Numbered from the stretch's first letter, positions 1 through 10,420 are shown. The stretch is 54,963 nucleotides of DNA from Gammaproteobacteria bacterium HGW-Gammaproteobacteria-4 (GCA_002839995.1 PGZC01000013.1:1-54963), one strand, 5' to 3'. The notes: a model not told the origin generated them from the letters alone. Translations and numbers: made by a program.

Positions 1-105
1 GCGCGCGCCGGAGGCATTGGTTTTCACCTGACCCGGCGCGAACGGCTCGATCATGCGCTGTTCCTGCGCCATGCGCCGGATCCAGTTGTCGGATTTGATG
101 CTCAT
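1..105 (-). CDS. dcd: dCTP deaminase, 5' end only
   Basis: The first 35 codons are present and the gene continues beyond the left edge. The start [15 protein letters not shown] followed by [10 protein letters not shown] is the typical N-terminus of dCTP deaminase, which converts dCTP to dUTP in the cytoplasm for dTTP synthesis. The ATG is the complement of 103-105. In Pseudomonas this gene lies directly beside apbC; here apbC is about 19 kb away on the same strand (19358-20443). The catalytic residues lie outside the window, so the call rests on the N-terminus alone. Confidence 0.85.
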   Translation of the reverse strand, partial: MSIKSDNWIRRMAQEQRMIEPFAPGQVKTNASGAR

Positions 106-165
106 TGATGGTTAGGCTCGCAATGCGGGAAATGATCGCCAAAAACCAGCTGGCGGTACCTGACA

Positions 166-452
166 GGTCGCCCACAGGGTGGGCTCCTACAAAAAAACGC
201 GGTCGCACACTGTGGGACCCCCCCCTGTGGGCGACCGAGCGAAGCGACGAGCCGCTTAAAAACGCGGTCGCACACTGTGGGAACCCACCCTGTGAGCGAC
301 CGAGCGAAGCGACGAGCCGCTTAAAAACGCGGTCGCACACTGTGGGAGCCCACCCTGTGAGCGACCGAGCGAAGCGACGAGCCGCTTAAAAACGCGGTCG
401 CACACTGTGGGAGCCCACCCTGTGGGCGACCGAGCGAAGCGACGAGCCGCTT
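166..452. repeat. REP-like hairpin plus 4 x 65-bp tandem repeat
   Basis: Positions 166-191 hold an inverted REP-like unit (GGTCGCCCACAGGGTGGGCT...). Four head-to-tail copies of a 65-bp unit follow at about 193-257, 258-322, 323-387 and 388-452. Each copy carries GGTCGC ... GTGGG AGC CCACC ... GCGACC, which can fold into a hairpin, followed by GAGCGAAGCGACGAGCCGCTTA. The copies differ by only a few bases. The stretch 106-551 has no credible gene; short open frames inside it only translate the repeat. I see nothing in 453-551. Confidence 0.9.
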
Positions 453-551
453 ACGTCGCCTGATCGGTCAAGTCCGACAGGCTGCCAGCGCACAGGATAA
501 AGCAGCCGCCCGCCGACGGCGAGCGCCATCCGCCGCCAAGCGGCATGAGCC

Positions 552-2066
552 TCAGGGCACGAGCTTGATCCAGGTCGCCTTCAGCTCGGTGTATTTGTCG
601 AAGGCGTGCAGGGACTTGTCGCGACCGTTGCCCGATTGTTTGAAGCCGCCGAATGGTGCGGTCATGTCGCCGCCGTCCCAGTAATTCACCCACACACTGC
701 CCGCGCGCAGCTTGCGTGCCAGCCGGTGGGCGCGATTGATGTCGCGGGTCCACACCGCGGCGGCGAGGCCGAACGGGCTGTCGTTGGCGATCCGCAGCGC
801 CTCGGACTCGTCGGCAAACGCGATCGTGGACAGCACTGGCCCGAAGATCTCCTCCCGAGCGATCGTCATCTCGTGGCCGACGCCGTCGAACACCGTCGGC
901 TCGATGTAGCAGCCGCCGGTTTCGGTCATCACCCGCTTGCCGCCCAGCGCCAGCGTCGCGCCTTCGTTCTGGCCCAGTTCGATATAGCCCAGAACCCGCT
1001 GCACATGACCTTCGTCCACCATCGCGCCCATCGGCGCGTCGGCATCCAGTGGATGACGCGGCTGCAGCTTGCGGCTGGCGGCGACGACTTCGGCCACGAA
1101 TTCGTCCTTGATCGCGCGATCCACCAGCAGCCGCGAGGCGGCGGTGCATACCTCGCCCTGGTTGTAGAAAATCGCGCCGGCCGCGGCGCGCGCCGCTTCG
1201 GCCAGATCCGGCGCATCGGCGAACACGATGTTCGGACTCTTGCCGCCGCACTCCATGAATGCGCGTTTCATGTTGGAGCGACCGGCGCATTGCAGCAGGT
1301 GCTTGCCGACCGCGGTGGAACCGGTAAACACGATGCCATCGACATCCATGTGCAGCGCCAGCGGCTCGCCCGCGCCCTTGCCGAACCCCGGCAACACGTT
1401 GAACACGCCCGGTGGGATGCCGGCTTCGATCGCCAGTTCGGCAATCCGGATCGCGGTCAGCGGCGATTTTTCGGACGGTTTGAGAATCACCGAATTGCCC
1501 ATCGCCAGCGCCGGCGCGATCTTCCAGATCGCCATCAGCAACGGGAAGTTCCAGGGCACGATCGCGGCGATGATGCCCAGCGGTTCGCGCGTGACCATAC
1601 CCAGTTCATCCGGGCCGGTCGGCGCGATCTCGTCATATACCTTGTCGATGGCTTCGCCGGTCCAGCTCATGCAGCGCACGCTGGCCGGCAGATCGACACT
1701 CAGGGCATCGCCGATCGGCTTGCCCATGTCCAGGGTTTCGAGCAGCGCCAGCTCGTCGCAGTGGCTATCGAGCAACTGCGCGAAGCGGATCAGCACCTTT
1801 TTGCGATGCACCGGCGCGGTAGCCGACCAGCGGCCATCCTCGAACGCACGGCGTGACACGCTCACCGCGCGTTCGACATCTTCGGCTTCGCACTGCGCAA
1901 TCGCGGCAATCACGCGGCCATCGATCGGGCTGATGCAGTCGAAGGTCTGCCCCGAGGCAGCATCCACGTAGTGGCCATCGATGAATGCCTGGCCACGAAT
2001 CGACAAGGTGGCGGCACGCGCCAGCCATTGCTCGCGGCTGTTTGGGCTGCTGTTTGCGGTGCTCAT
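552..2066 (-). CDS. puuC: Aminoaldehyde dehydrogenase, PuuC/KauB type
   Basis: This NAD(P)-dependent aldehyde dehydrogenase of 504 residues has the usual family length. Visible landmarks are PWNF (Asn173), ILKPSE (Lys196), MECGGK (general base Glu272), YNQGEVC (catalytic Cys307) and EEIFGPV. The C-terminus (GGDMTAPFGGFKQSGNGRDKS split over its length) closely follows E. coli PuuC, the gamma-glutamyl-aminobutyraldehyde dehydrogenase; Pseudomonas KauB oxidises 3-aminopropionaldehyde and related aldehydes. Beside a beta-alanine aminotransferase and a semialdehyde dehydrogenase, a role in making beta-alanine from polyamine-derived aminoaldehydes is plausible, but this is inference. GGAG lies 8 nt before the ATG. 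The PuuR-type regulator gene lies just upstream on the same strand. Confidence 0.85.
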   Translation of the reverse strand: MSTANSSPNSREQWLARAATLSIRGQAFIDGHYVDAASGQTFDCISPIDGRVIAAIAQCEAEDVERAVSVSRRAFEDGRWSATAPVHRKKVLIRFAQLLDSHCDELALLETLDMGKPIGDALSVDLPASVRCMSWTGEAIDKVYDEIAPTGPDELGMVTREPLGIIAAIVPWNFPLLMAIWKIAPALAMGNSVILKPSEKSPLTAIRIAELAIEAGIPPGVFNVLPGFGKGAGEPLALHMDVDGIVFTGSTAVGKHLLQCAGRSNMKRAFMECGGKSPNIVFADAPDLAEAARAAAGAIFYNQGEVCTAASRLLVDRAIKDEFVAEVVAASRKLQPRHPLDADAPMGAMVDEGHVQRVLGYIELGQNEGATLALGGKRVMTETGGCYIEPTVFDGVGHEMTIAREEIFGPVLSTIAFADESEALRIANDSPFGLAAAVWTRDINRAHRLARKLRAGSVWVNYWDGGDMTAPFGGFKQSGNGRDKSLHAFDKYTELKATWIKLVP

Positions 2067-2104
2067 GACGTGACTCCGGTTGGGATGGCTTTCGCGTGAA
2101 GGTC

Positions 2105-2177
2105 GTAGGTCGGCTCAAGCGCAGCGGAGCCGACGTTACTCCGCCCGGAACGCGATGTCGGCTCCGGCGCAAGCGCC
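2105..2177. repeat. GTAGGTCGG-type hairpin repeat
   Basis: GTAGGTCGGCTCAAGC is followed by GAGCCGAC, giving a stem of GTCGGCTC (2109-2116) with GAGCCGAC (2127-2134). A second, related half-unit (GTCGGCTCCGGCGCAAGCGC) lies at 2157-2176. The same family recurs at 37612-37647 and twice at 43630-43742, so it is a dispersed intergenic repeat. It fills the space between the puuR-type stop and the puuC start. Confidence 0.8.
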
Positions 2178-2219
2178 TTTCCCAATGCCGCTGTTCGGGC
2201 TTCGACGAAGGGATGTGCA

Positions 2220-2765
2220 TCAGAACGTGGGCGGGGTGTTGGCGCTGACGATGATCGCATCGTCGCTGCCGACGTTGCGGAAACGATGCGGTGAGCGGCT
2301 CTCGAAGTAATAGCCGTCGCCGGGGCCAAGCACGCGCACCTGCTCGCCGACGGTAAGCTCGACCTGGCCGTGGACGATCACGCCGCCTTCTTCGCCATCG
2401 TGACGGAGCATCTCGTCGCCGGTATCCGAACCCGGCGCCATCACCTCGCGCAGAATGCACATCTGGCGTGCGACGCGGCCCTTGCCGACCATGTGCAAAT
2501 GAATGCCGGCGCTGCCCAGGTCCGGCTGCTGCGATGCCGGATAAAATGCGCTGTCCTCTCCCGATTCCAGATCCAGCGTGAAAAACTCGGCGAGCGAGAT
2601 CGGGATGCCGTCGAGCACTTTTTTCAGGGAGCTGATCGACGGGCTGACCTTGTTCTGCTCGATCAGCGAGATGGTGCTGTTGGTAACGTTCACGCGTTTG
2701 GCCAGTTCGCGCTGGCTCAGGCCCTTGGCCTTGCGGATCGCTTGCAGGCGTTGCCCGATCTCCAT
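2220..2765 (-). CDS. puuR: PuuR-type XRE-cupin transcriptional regulator
   Basis: The protein has 181 residues: an N-terminal XRE helix-turn-helix (residues about 5-60, with LSQRELAKRVNVTNSTIS and IEQNKVSPSISSLKKVLDG) and a C-terminal cupin domain (about 105-181, ending HRFRNVGSDDAIIVSANTPP). E. coli PuuR, which represses putrescine utilisation, has this architecture and a closely related HTH. It sits between the aldehyde dehydrogenase (same strand) and the divergent aminotransferase, so it probably controls both in response to a polyamine or amino-acid ligand; the ligand is not known from the sequence. The intergenic region upstream carries an imperfect AT-rich palindrome. Confidence 0.85.
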   Translation of the reverse strand: MEIGQRLQAIRKAKGLSQRELAKRVNVTNSTISLIEQNKVSPSISSLKKVLDGIPISLAEFFTLDLESGEDSAFYPASQQPDLGSAGIHLHMVGKGRVARQMCILREVMAPGSDTGDEMLRHDGEEGGVIVHGQVELTVGEQVRVLGPGDGYYFESRSPHRFRNVGSDDAIIVSANTPPTF

Positions 2766-2845
2766 AATCCCGAATCCCGCGATGATGTCGAATACTTAAC
2801 ACCCATCGCCGTGAACGTCAAATAAAACCCGATGCTGCGGCGCTC

Positions 2846-2864
2846 GTTGTAAAATTTATTCAAC
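2846..2864. promoter_or_regulatory. Candidate operator for the PuuR-type regulator
   Basis: The 140-bp space between the divergent regulator and aminotransferase genes contains GTTGTAAAATTTATTCAAC, an imperfect 19-bp palindrome (7 of 9 pairs match) in an otherwise GC-rich genome. It lies about 40 bp before the aminotransferase start. Its position suits an operator or a promoter core; binding by the adjacent regulator is inference. Confidence 0.4.
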
Positions 2865-2905
2865 ACTGTTAGCGTGCGGCCATTGCCGCAGGAGGCTGTA
2901 AACCC

Positions 2906-4162
2906 ATGTCCGACCACACTGCCCTTGACGCGTTCTGGATGCCGTTCACGGCCAACCGTCAATTCAAGGCCACCCCGCGCCTGCTCACCTCCGCGAGCGG
3001 CATGTTCTACCGCAGCGACGATGGCCGCCAGGTGCTCGATGGCACTGCCGGCTTGTGGTGTTGCAACGCCGGCCACGCGCACCCCCGTATCGTCGAGGCG
3101 GTGCAGAAACAGGTCGCCACCCTCGACTTCGCGCCGACCTTCCAGATGGGCCACCCGACGGTGTTTGCGCTGGCCGAACGGCTGGCAGCCATTGCGCCGG
3201 ATCCGCTGAATCATGTGTTCTTCGCCAATTCCGGGTCGGAATCGGTGGATACCGCACTCAAGATCGCCCTCGCCTACCACCGCATTCGTGGCGAAGGCCA
3301 GCGCACGCGCCTGATCGGCCGCGAAAAGGGCTATCACGGTGTCGGCTTCGGCGGCATCTCGGTCGGCGGCATGGTCAACAACCGCAAGATGTTCGGGCCG
3401 CTGCTGCCGGGCGTCGATCACCTGCGCCATACCCTGGACATTCCGCGCAATGCCTTCTCGCGCGGGTTGCCCAAACACGGTCTGGAACTGGTCGAAGACC
3501 TGGAGCGGCTGGTGCAATTGCACGACGCCTCCACCATCGCGGCGGTGATCGTGGAGCCCATCGCCTGTTCCGGCGGCGTGGTGATGCCGCCCGAGGGCTA
3601 CCTCCAGCGCCTGCGCCGCGTCGGCGGCGCATTCGGCGCGCAGCGCTTCGGCGTGGTGCCCGATCTCATCACCACCGCCAAGGGCCTCACCAACGGCACC
3701 ATCCCGATGGGTGCGGTGCTGGTTGCCGACCATATCCACGACACGTTCATGCACGGCCCGGACGGCGCGATCGAGCTGTTCCACGGCTATACCTACTCCG
3801 GCCATCCGGTGGCGTGCGCGGCCGCACTCGCGGCGCTGGATGTGTACGCCGAGGAAAACCTGTTCGAGAAAGCCATCACCCTTGGCGAATACTGGGAAAA
3901 TGCGCTGCACAGCCTCAAGGGCCTGGCCAATGTCATCGACATCCGGAACTTCGGCCTGATCGGTGCGATCGAACTGGCACCGCGCGATAATGCACCCGGC
4001 ACGCGCGGCTATGAAGTCTTCACCCGCTGTTTCCACGATCTCGATCTGATGGTGCGTTGCAGTGGCGATGTCATCGCGCTGTCGCCGCCGCTGATCCTGG
4101 AAAAAGAGCATATCGATCGTATCGCGCAGGCACTGGCGCAAGCCATCGCAAAAACCGCCTGA
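2906..4162 (+). CDS. bauA: Beta-alanine:pyruvate aminotransferase with internal deletion
   Basis: This is a class-III PLP aminotransferase of the omega-amino-acid:pyruvate type (BauA family), which converts beta-alanine plus pyruvate to malonate semialdehyde plus alanine. FANSGSES (PLP phosphate site, 106-113), GYHG (142-145), VEPIACSGG and the Schiff-base Lys259 (LITTAKGLTNG) are present. After EGYLQRLR (ends at 237) homologues continue with about 20 residues containing LLIFDEVITGFG and then R-x-G. Here the chain goes straight to RVGGAFGAQRFG. The missing segment includes the Asp that pairs with the PLP ring nitrogen. The break is in frame near base 3616, and 418 residues is about 20 short of the family. 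The enzyme may be inactive, or this may be an assembly error. AGGAGG precedes the ATG at good spacing. Confidence 0.85.
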   Translation: MSDHTALDAFWMPFTANRQFKATPRLLTSASGMFYRSDDGRQVLDGTAGLWCCNAGHAHPRIVEAVQKQVATLDFAPTFQMGHPTVFALAERLAAIAPDPLNHVFFANSGSESVDTALKIALAYHRIRGEGQRTRLIGREKGYHGVGFGGISVGGMVNNRKMFGPLLPGVDHLRHTLDIPRNAFSRGLPKHGLELVEDLERLVQLHDASTIAAVIVEPIACSGGVVMPPEGYLQRLRRVGGAFGAQRFGVVPDLITTAKGLTNGTIPMGAVLVADHIHDTFMHGPDGAIELFHGYTYSGHPVACAAALAALDVYAEENLFEKAITLGEYWENALHSLKGLANVIDIRNFGLIGAIELAPRDNAPGTRGYEVFTRCFHDLDLMVRCSGDVIALSPPLILEKEHIDRIAQALAQAIAKTA

Positions 4163-4195
4163 TCACCCACCCCCCCTCATCTGGTAACCGCACCC

Positions 4196-5311
4196 ATGCT
4201 CATCGGCGTCCCCAAAGAAATCAAGAACCATGAATACCGTATCGGCCTGACTCCGGCCGGCGTCCGTGAACTGGTGGCGCATGGCCATCAGGTGTTGGTG
4301 CAACGCGACGGCGGCAAGTCGATCGGCCTCACCGACGACATGTACGAGAAGGCCGGTGCGCAGATCGTGGACAGCGCGCAGAACATCTTCGCCCGCGCCG
4401 ACATGATCATCAAAGTGAAAGAGCCACAACCGGTGGAATGCGCCATGCTGCGCCCCGGCCAGGTGCTCTACACCTACCTGCATCTGGCGCCCGACCCGAA
4501 CCAGACCACCGCGCTGGTGAAGTCCGGCTGCACCGCCATCGCCTACGAAACCGTCACCGACCGCAAGGGCGGCCTGCCGCTGCTGGCGCCGATGAGCGAA
4601 GTGGCTGGGCGGATGTCGATCCAGGCCGGCGCGCACGCGCTGGAGAAAGCGCAGGGCGGTTCCGGCGTGTTGCTCGGCGGCGTGCCCGGCGTCAAGCCAG
4701 CACAGGTGCTGGTGATCGGCGGCGGCGTGGTCGGCATCAACGCCGCGCGCATGGCCATGGGCATGAACGCCAACGTCACCATTCTCGATCGCTCGCTCGA
4801 CCGACTGAAGTATCTCGACGAACTGTACGGTGAGCGCCTGAACACGCTGTATTCCACCCAGGATGCGATCGAAGAACTGCTGCCGCAAACCGACCTCGTC
4901 ATCGGCGCGGTGCTGATCCCCGGCGCCGCCGCACCCAAGCTGGTATCGCGCGCACAACTGGCGCTGCTGCGCCCCGGCTCGGTACTGGTCGATGTCGCCA
5001 TCGATCAGGGCGGCTGCTTCGAGACCAGCAAAGCCACCACGCACCAGAACCCGACCTACGAAGTGGACGGCATCATCCATTACTGCGTCGCCAACATGCC
5101 CGGCGGCGTTGCCCGCACCTCCACCTTCGCGCTGACCAACGCCACCCTGCCGTTTGCCCTGCAACTGGCCGACAAGGGCGCCAAGCGCGCGATGCTGGAC
5201 GATCCGCACCTGCTCAATGGCCTGAACGTACATGCCGGCAAGATCACCTACGAAGCCGTCGCACGCGACCTGGGTTACGACTACGTGCCGGCGGCACAAG
5301 CGTTGGCGTGA
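4196..5311 (+). CDS. ald: Alanine dehydrogenase
   Basis: This NAD-dependent alanine dehydrogenase (371 residues, the family length) catalyses L-alanine + NAD+ + water to pyruvate + ammonia + NADH in the cytoplasm. It begins [20 protein letters not shown]. Arg15, Lys75 (IKVKEP) and His96 (YTYLHLAP) match the known substrate-binding and catalytic residues of the family, and GGGVVG (175-180) forms the nucleotide-binding loop. It starts 33 bp after the aminotransferase stop and is probably co-transcribed. Alanine made by that aminotransferase would be turned back to pyruvate here, closing the amino-acceptor cycle. Confidence 0.95.
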   Translation: MLIGVPKEIKNHEYRIGLTPAGVRELVAHGHQVLVQRDGGKSIGLTDDMYEKAGAQIVDSAQNIFARADMIIKVKEPQPVECAMLRPGQVLYTYLHLAPDPNQTTALVKSGCTAIAYETVTDRKGGLPLLAPMSEVAGRMSIQAGAHALEKAQGGSGVLLGGVPGVKPAQVLVIGGGVVGINAARMAMGMNANVTILDRSLDRLKYLDELYGERLNTLYSTQDAIEELLPQTDLVIGAVLIPGAAAPKLVSRAQLALLRPGSVLVDVAIDQGGCFETSKATTHQNPTYEVDGIIHYCVANMPGGVARTSTFALTNATLPFALQLADKGAKRAMLDDPHLLNGLNVHAGKITYEAVARDLGYDYVPAAQALA

Positions 5312-5848
5312 TTTCGGGACCACGGGAAGAGCGTAAAGCTCCCGGTCCGCAAAGGACGCAAAGTTCGCAAAGAAGTTGCGTGTAGCCCGGGTTCACCGCG
5401 CCACCGGTGCAACCCGGGACCTTAGTAACTCCATGCGATGGCGTTGAGGTTCGGCAGAGCGTTGCCACTGTGAGATGAAGCGGAAAAGCAGACATGTAGC
5501 GCATGGATGCGCGGTCGAGGGCGCGCGCGCCGTCAAGCGCGGCGAGCATCGCAGCCGAGCACGGGAGCAAGGCACCATTGTCTGAGGGCATGGATGCCCG
5601 AGTTGGTGCCGGCCCGTGATCGGCGAGAAGCGCAGCGGATCGGCGCGGCAGGAGCCGCGCCGGCGCGCGCCCGGCGCAAGGCGTTTTGGGTCCTTTCCCG
5701 CCGTGAAAAGGGCCTCGCCGGCCGCAGGCTGGTGAAAGCTTTGCTCTGTACCTTTGAAGCTTCGCATTAGCGCTTCAACGTGAAGCTTAGCTTTGCTACC
5801 GTGCCAAGCGCACACTGACAGAACCCTTCATCCGCACCGGGACCGATC
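5312..5848. repeat. Gene-free 537-bp stretch with repeats
   Basis: Positions about 5345-5371 carry a TCCGCAAAGGACGCAAAG-type repeat with a further TTCGCAAAG. Positions 5386-5418 form a hairpin with arms CCCGGGTT and AACCCGGG, resembling a common intergenic repeat. From about 5500 the sequence is very GC-rich, with open frames on both strands but no recognisable protein; it looks like a decayed repeat rather than a gene. No clear promoter for the downstream mmsA is visible. Confidence 0.6.
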
Positions 5849-7354
<1,506 letters not shown>

Positions 7355-7458
7355 GGCTGGCCGGAACCACGGAAAAGCCTAAAGCCATTGATCCGCAAAG
7401 GACGCAGAAAGGCGTCGCGCATAAGGCGCGCTGCGACGACAAAGCGGTGATCCACCCT

Positions 7459-7577
7459 TGTAGGAGCCCACCCTGTGGGCGACCTCGTTACGCGTTGATG
7501 GCGGGATTACGGTCGCTCACAGGGTGAGCTCCTACAGAAATCCCGTCTCCGTGCTTCTGTAGGAGGCGACCTGTCGG
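7459..7577. repeat. REP-like repeat cluster
   Basis: TGTAGGAGCCCACCCTGTGG (unit 7459-7484) is followed by an inverted copy (GGTCGCTCACAGGGTGAGCT..., 7511-7536) and a truncated third unit at 7557-7577 (CTGTAGGAGGCGACCTG). The first two face each other like a BIME. A single CCGCAAAGGACGCAGAAAGG repeat lies at about 7391-7410. The 326-bp space 7355-7680 holds no gene apart from these repeats and the ribosome-binding site of the next gene. Confidence 0.85.
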
Positions 7578-7680
7578 CGAACGAACTGGCGATAAAGCGC
7601 ATCCACGCCATCACCCGCCCGCAAATCGCCAGAATTTGCACACATCATCCACGCACTCGAAACCGTGTGGAGACCACCGA

Positions 7681-8583
7681 ATGCAACGCACCGCCCTTTT
7701 GCTGCTGGCCCTTCTTGCCAGCGCCTTCAGCTACGCCCAGCCTGCCGATGTCACGCCGATCGAATGCGGCAATTGCGCGCGCTGGAACACGCCGCAGCAA
7801 CCGTTCCGCCTGTTCGGCAACAGTTACTACATCGGCACCCGCGGCCTGTCGGCGGTGCTGATCGACACCGGTGCCGGGCTGATCGTGCTCGATGGCGCGC
7901 TGCCGCAGTCGGCGCCGCGTATTGCCGAAAACATCCGCACCCTCGGCTTCGAGCTGGAAGACGTGCGTTGGGTGCTGAACTCGCATGCGCATTTCGATCA
8001 TGCCGGCGGCATCGCCGCGCTGGCACGGCTGAGCGGCGCGCGGGTCGGTGCCAGCACGCGCGGCGCCGAAGCGCTGCGCCTGGGCACGGTAACCGCCGAC
8101 GATCCGCAAGCGGGGTATGGTGCGGGCAATGCGTTCCCAGCGCTTGAACCGGTCACCGTCATCGTCGACGGCGGCACCCTCACCCTGGGCAACACCCGCA
8201 TCCGCGCCCATTACACACCCGGCCACACGCCCGGCAGCACCACCTGGAGCTGGCAGAGTTGCGAGGGCGAGCGCTGCGTGGCGATGGTGTACGCCGACAG
8301 CTTGAATGCCGTCGCCGCCCCGGGCTTCCGCTTCAGCGATTCGCCGACGCGCGTCAAGCAGTTCCGCGCCAGCATCGCGCGCGTTGCGCGCCTGCACTGC
8401 GACATCATGGTGCCGGTGCATCCGGAATTCGGCGAGCTGTTTGCCCGCCTCGAACAGGGCAGCGACACATTGCGATTCGTGGATCCGAATGCCTGCCGGC
8501 GCTATGCCGCCGCGGCACGCAAGCGCCTGCAACAAACGATTGCAGATGAAACGGATTCTGCTCACGTACTGCGTGCCAAATAA
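7681..8583 (+). CDS. Subclass B3 metallo-beta-lactamase
   Basis: The 300-residue protein has a signal peptide (MQRTALLLLALLASAFSYAQ, cleavage after residues 18-20), so it is periplasmic. Zinc ligands are all in place: His102-x-His104-x-Asp106-His107 (SHAHFDHAGG), His182 (PGHTPGSTT) and His247 (VPVHPEF). The order and the NSHAHFDHAGG context point to the B3 subclass (L1-like), which hydrolyses penicillins, cephalosporins and carbapenems. The start at 7681 is chosen because GGAG precedes it and the signal peptide begins there; an upstream in-frame start at 7636 adds 15 unlikely residues. Other MBL-fold hydrolases share parts of this pattern, so activity is inferred. Confidence 0.85.
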   Translation: MQRTALLLLALLASAFSYAQPADVTPIECGNCARWNTPQQPFRLFGNSYYIGTRGLSAVLIDTGAGLIVLDGALPQSAPRIAENIRTLGFELEDVRWVLNSHAHFDHAGGIAALARLSGARVGASTRGAEALRLGTVTADDPQAGYGAGNAFPALEPVTVIVDGGTLTLGNTRIRAHYTPGHTPGSTTWSWQSCEGERCVAMVYADSLNAVAAPGFRFSDSPTRVKQFRASIARVARLHCDIMVPVHPEFGELFARLEQGSDTLRFVDPNACRRYAAAARKRLQQTIADETDSAHVLRAK

Positions 8584-8700
8584 TCTTTCGACTGTCATCG
8601 TTAGCGGGTAATGTTGGCGACTTCGCGCGGGCGGCCTCGGGGGAGGCACCACGCGCCACTGCTTCGCCGCCAGCCGGCATTTCGGGGAGTACCACGCATG

Positions 8701-10401
8701 AAGCCTCTTTCGCGTCGCGCACGCATCGTCGTCGCCGGGCTTGCCTTGTCGGCAATGTCCAGCGCATCCGCCGATGTCTTCATCAACGAGTTCCACTACG
8801 ACAACGACGGCACCGACAGCAACGAAAAGGTCGAGGTCATCGCGCCAGCTGGAACCAGCCTGACCGGCTGGAAGGTGGTGCTGTACAACGGCTCCAATGG
8901 CGCCCAGTACGCCACGCTCAACCTCTCCGGCACCACCGCAAACCAGTGTGGGGGCCATGGCACGGCGGTGGTGACGGTTGGTTCGACCGGAATGCAGAAC
9001 GGCGCGCCTGATGGCCTGGCGCTGATCGATGCCAGCGGCGCGGTAGTGCAGTTCCTCAGCTACGAAGGCACCTTCACCGCCAGCGACGGCCCGGCCGCCG
9101 GCCGTGCCAGCACCGCGGTGCCGACCTCGGAGACCAGCACCACCCCCGTCGGCTATTCGCTGCAACTCAGTGGCAGCGGCGCCAAGGCCAGCGACTTCAC
9201 CTGGCAGACGCCGCGTACCAGTTCGTTCGGTGCCTGCAATGCCGGGCAGACCCTGGTCGCTCCGGTCACCGGCCCGGTCGCATTGAGCAATGGCGTAGCG
9301 GTTGCCAGCCTGAGCGCCAGCACCGGCAACGCGCTCAACTTCACCCTCGCGGTACCGAGCGGCGCGACCAACCTGAGCTTCGCGATCAGTGGCGGCAGCG
9401 GCGATGCCGACCTGTATGTTCGCTTCGGCAGCGCGCCCACGCTCAGCAGTTACGATTGCCGTCCGTTCCTCAATGGCAACAACGAGACGTGCAGCTTTGC
9501 CGCGCCGCAGGCCGGCACCTGGTACGTGATGGTCAATGCGTTCACCAGCTTCAGCGGCGTCAGTCTGACCGGCAGCTACACCGCGGCCAGTGGTGGTGGT
9601 GGCGGCACCGGCTATTACGCCGGCATCGTCGCCAGCAGCCCCAGCGCACTGCGCAGTGCATTGCACAACCTGATCGACGACCACACCAAGATCCCCTACA
9701 CCGCCAGCACCACCGACACCTGGGATGCGCTGAAGCTGGCCGACGAAGACCCGCTCGATAGCGGGCGCATTCTCGACATCTACAAGAATGCGACGTACGC
9801 GAAGGAAGCGGGTGGCAACAATTTCTACAACCGCGAGCACACCTGGCCGAATTCGCTCGGTTTCTCCGTCGATGGCAGCACCAACTACGCCTACACCGAC
9901 CTGCACATGCTGATGCTGTCGGATATCGGCTACAACTCCAATCGCGGCAACAAGCCGTACGGCGATTGCAACGCCAGTTGCACCGAATATCCGACCACTG
10001 CCTACGCCGGCCAAGGCGGCGGCAGCGGCACGTTCCCGGGCAACTCGAACTGGAGCGACGGCGTGATCTGGCAGGTGTGGAACAAGCTCAAAGGCAATGT
10101 CGCGCGCGGCATCCTGTACATGGATGTGCGCTACGAGGGCGGGATCAACGGCGTCAGCGGCGTCGCCGAGCCCGACCTGCGCCTGACCGACGACCTGTCG
10201 CTGGTGGTCAACACCGGCGGCAACGCGTCAGTGGCCTACATGGGCCGGCTCAGCACCCTGCTCAACTGGCACCAGCAGGATCCGGTCAACACCGCCGAAG
10301 TACTGCGCAACGACATGATCCAGACCTTCCAGGGCAATCGCAATCCGTTCGTCGATCACCCCGAGTGGGTGGCCTGCGTGTACCAGAACGTCTGCAACTG
10401 A
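8701..10401 (+). CDS. Secreted endonuclease I (NucM/EndA family), multidomain
   Basis: The 566-residue protein has a signal peptide (cleavage near Ala25). It then has a lamin-tail-like beta domain (about 26-180, VFINEFHYDNDGTDSNEKVE), a pre-peptidase C-terminal-like domain (about 195-295, ending GTWYVMVNAF...LTGSY), a short Gly linker, and an endonuclease-I domain from about 305. The catalytic motif NREHTWPNS (378-386) and the C-terminal NRNPFVDHPEW are typical of NucM/EndA nucleases, which cut DNA non-specifically outside the cell, often for nutrient use. I chose the start at 8701 over 8611 because it begins the signal peptide. A terminator hairpin follows the stop. Confidence 0.9.
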   Translation, partial: KPLSRRARIVVAGLALSAMSSASADVFINEFHYDNDGTDSNEKVEVIAPAGTSLTGWKVVLYNGSNGAQYATLNLSGTTANQCGGHGTAVVTVGSTGMQNGAPDGLALIDASGAVVQFLSYEGTFTASDGPAAGRASTAVPTSETSTTPVGYSLQLSGSGAKASDFTWQTPRTSSFGACNAGQTLVAPVTGPVALSNGVAVASLSASTGNALNFTLAVPSGATNLSFAISGGSGDADLYVRFGSAPTLSSYDCRPFLNGNNETCSFAAPQAGTWYVMVNAFTSFSGVSLTGSYTAASGGGGGTGYYAGIVASSPSALRSALHNLIDDHTKIPYTASTTDTWDALKLADEDPLDSGRILDIYKNATYAKEAGGNNFYNREHTWPNSLGFSVDGSTNYAYTDLHMLMLSDIGYNSNRGNKPYGDCNASCTEYPTTAYAGQGGGSGTFPGNSNWSDGVIWQVWNKLKGNVARGILYMDVRYEGGINGVSGVAEPDLRLTDDLSLVVNTGGNASVAYMGRLSTLLNWHQQDPVNTAEVLRNDMIQTFQGNRNPFVDHPEWVACVYQNVCN

Positions 10402-10420
10402 TCGCCACGAGTGAATCCAG

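Noticed and set aside
105-452. Open frame across the tandem repeat, and the idea of a CRISPR array
   Set aside because: The frame only translates the 65-bp repeat. The units are head-to-tail with no unique spacers, so it is not CRISPR.
5507-5770. 87-codon frame in the gap before mmsA
   Set aside because: Arg-rich GC-driven frame with no ribosome-binding site; looks like decayed repeat sequence.
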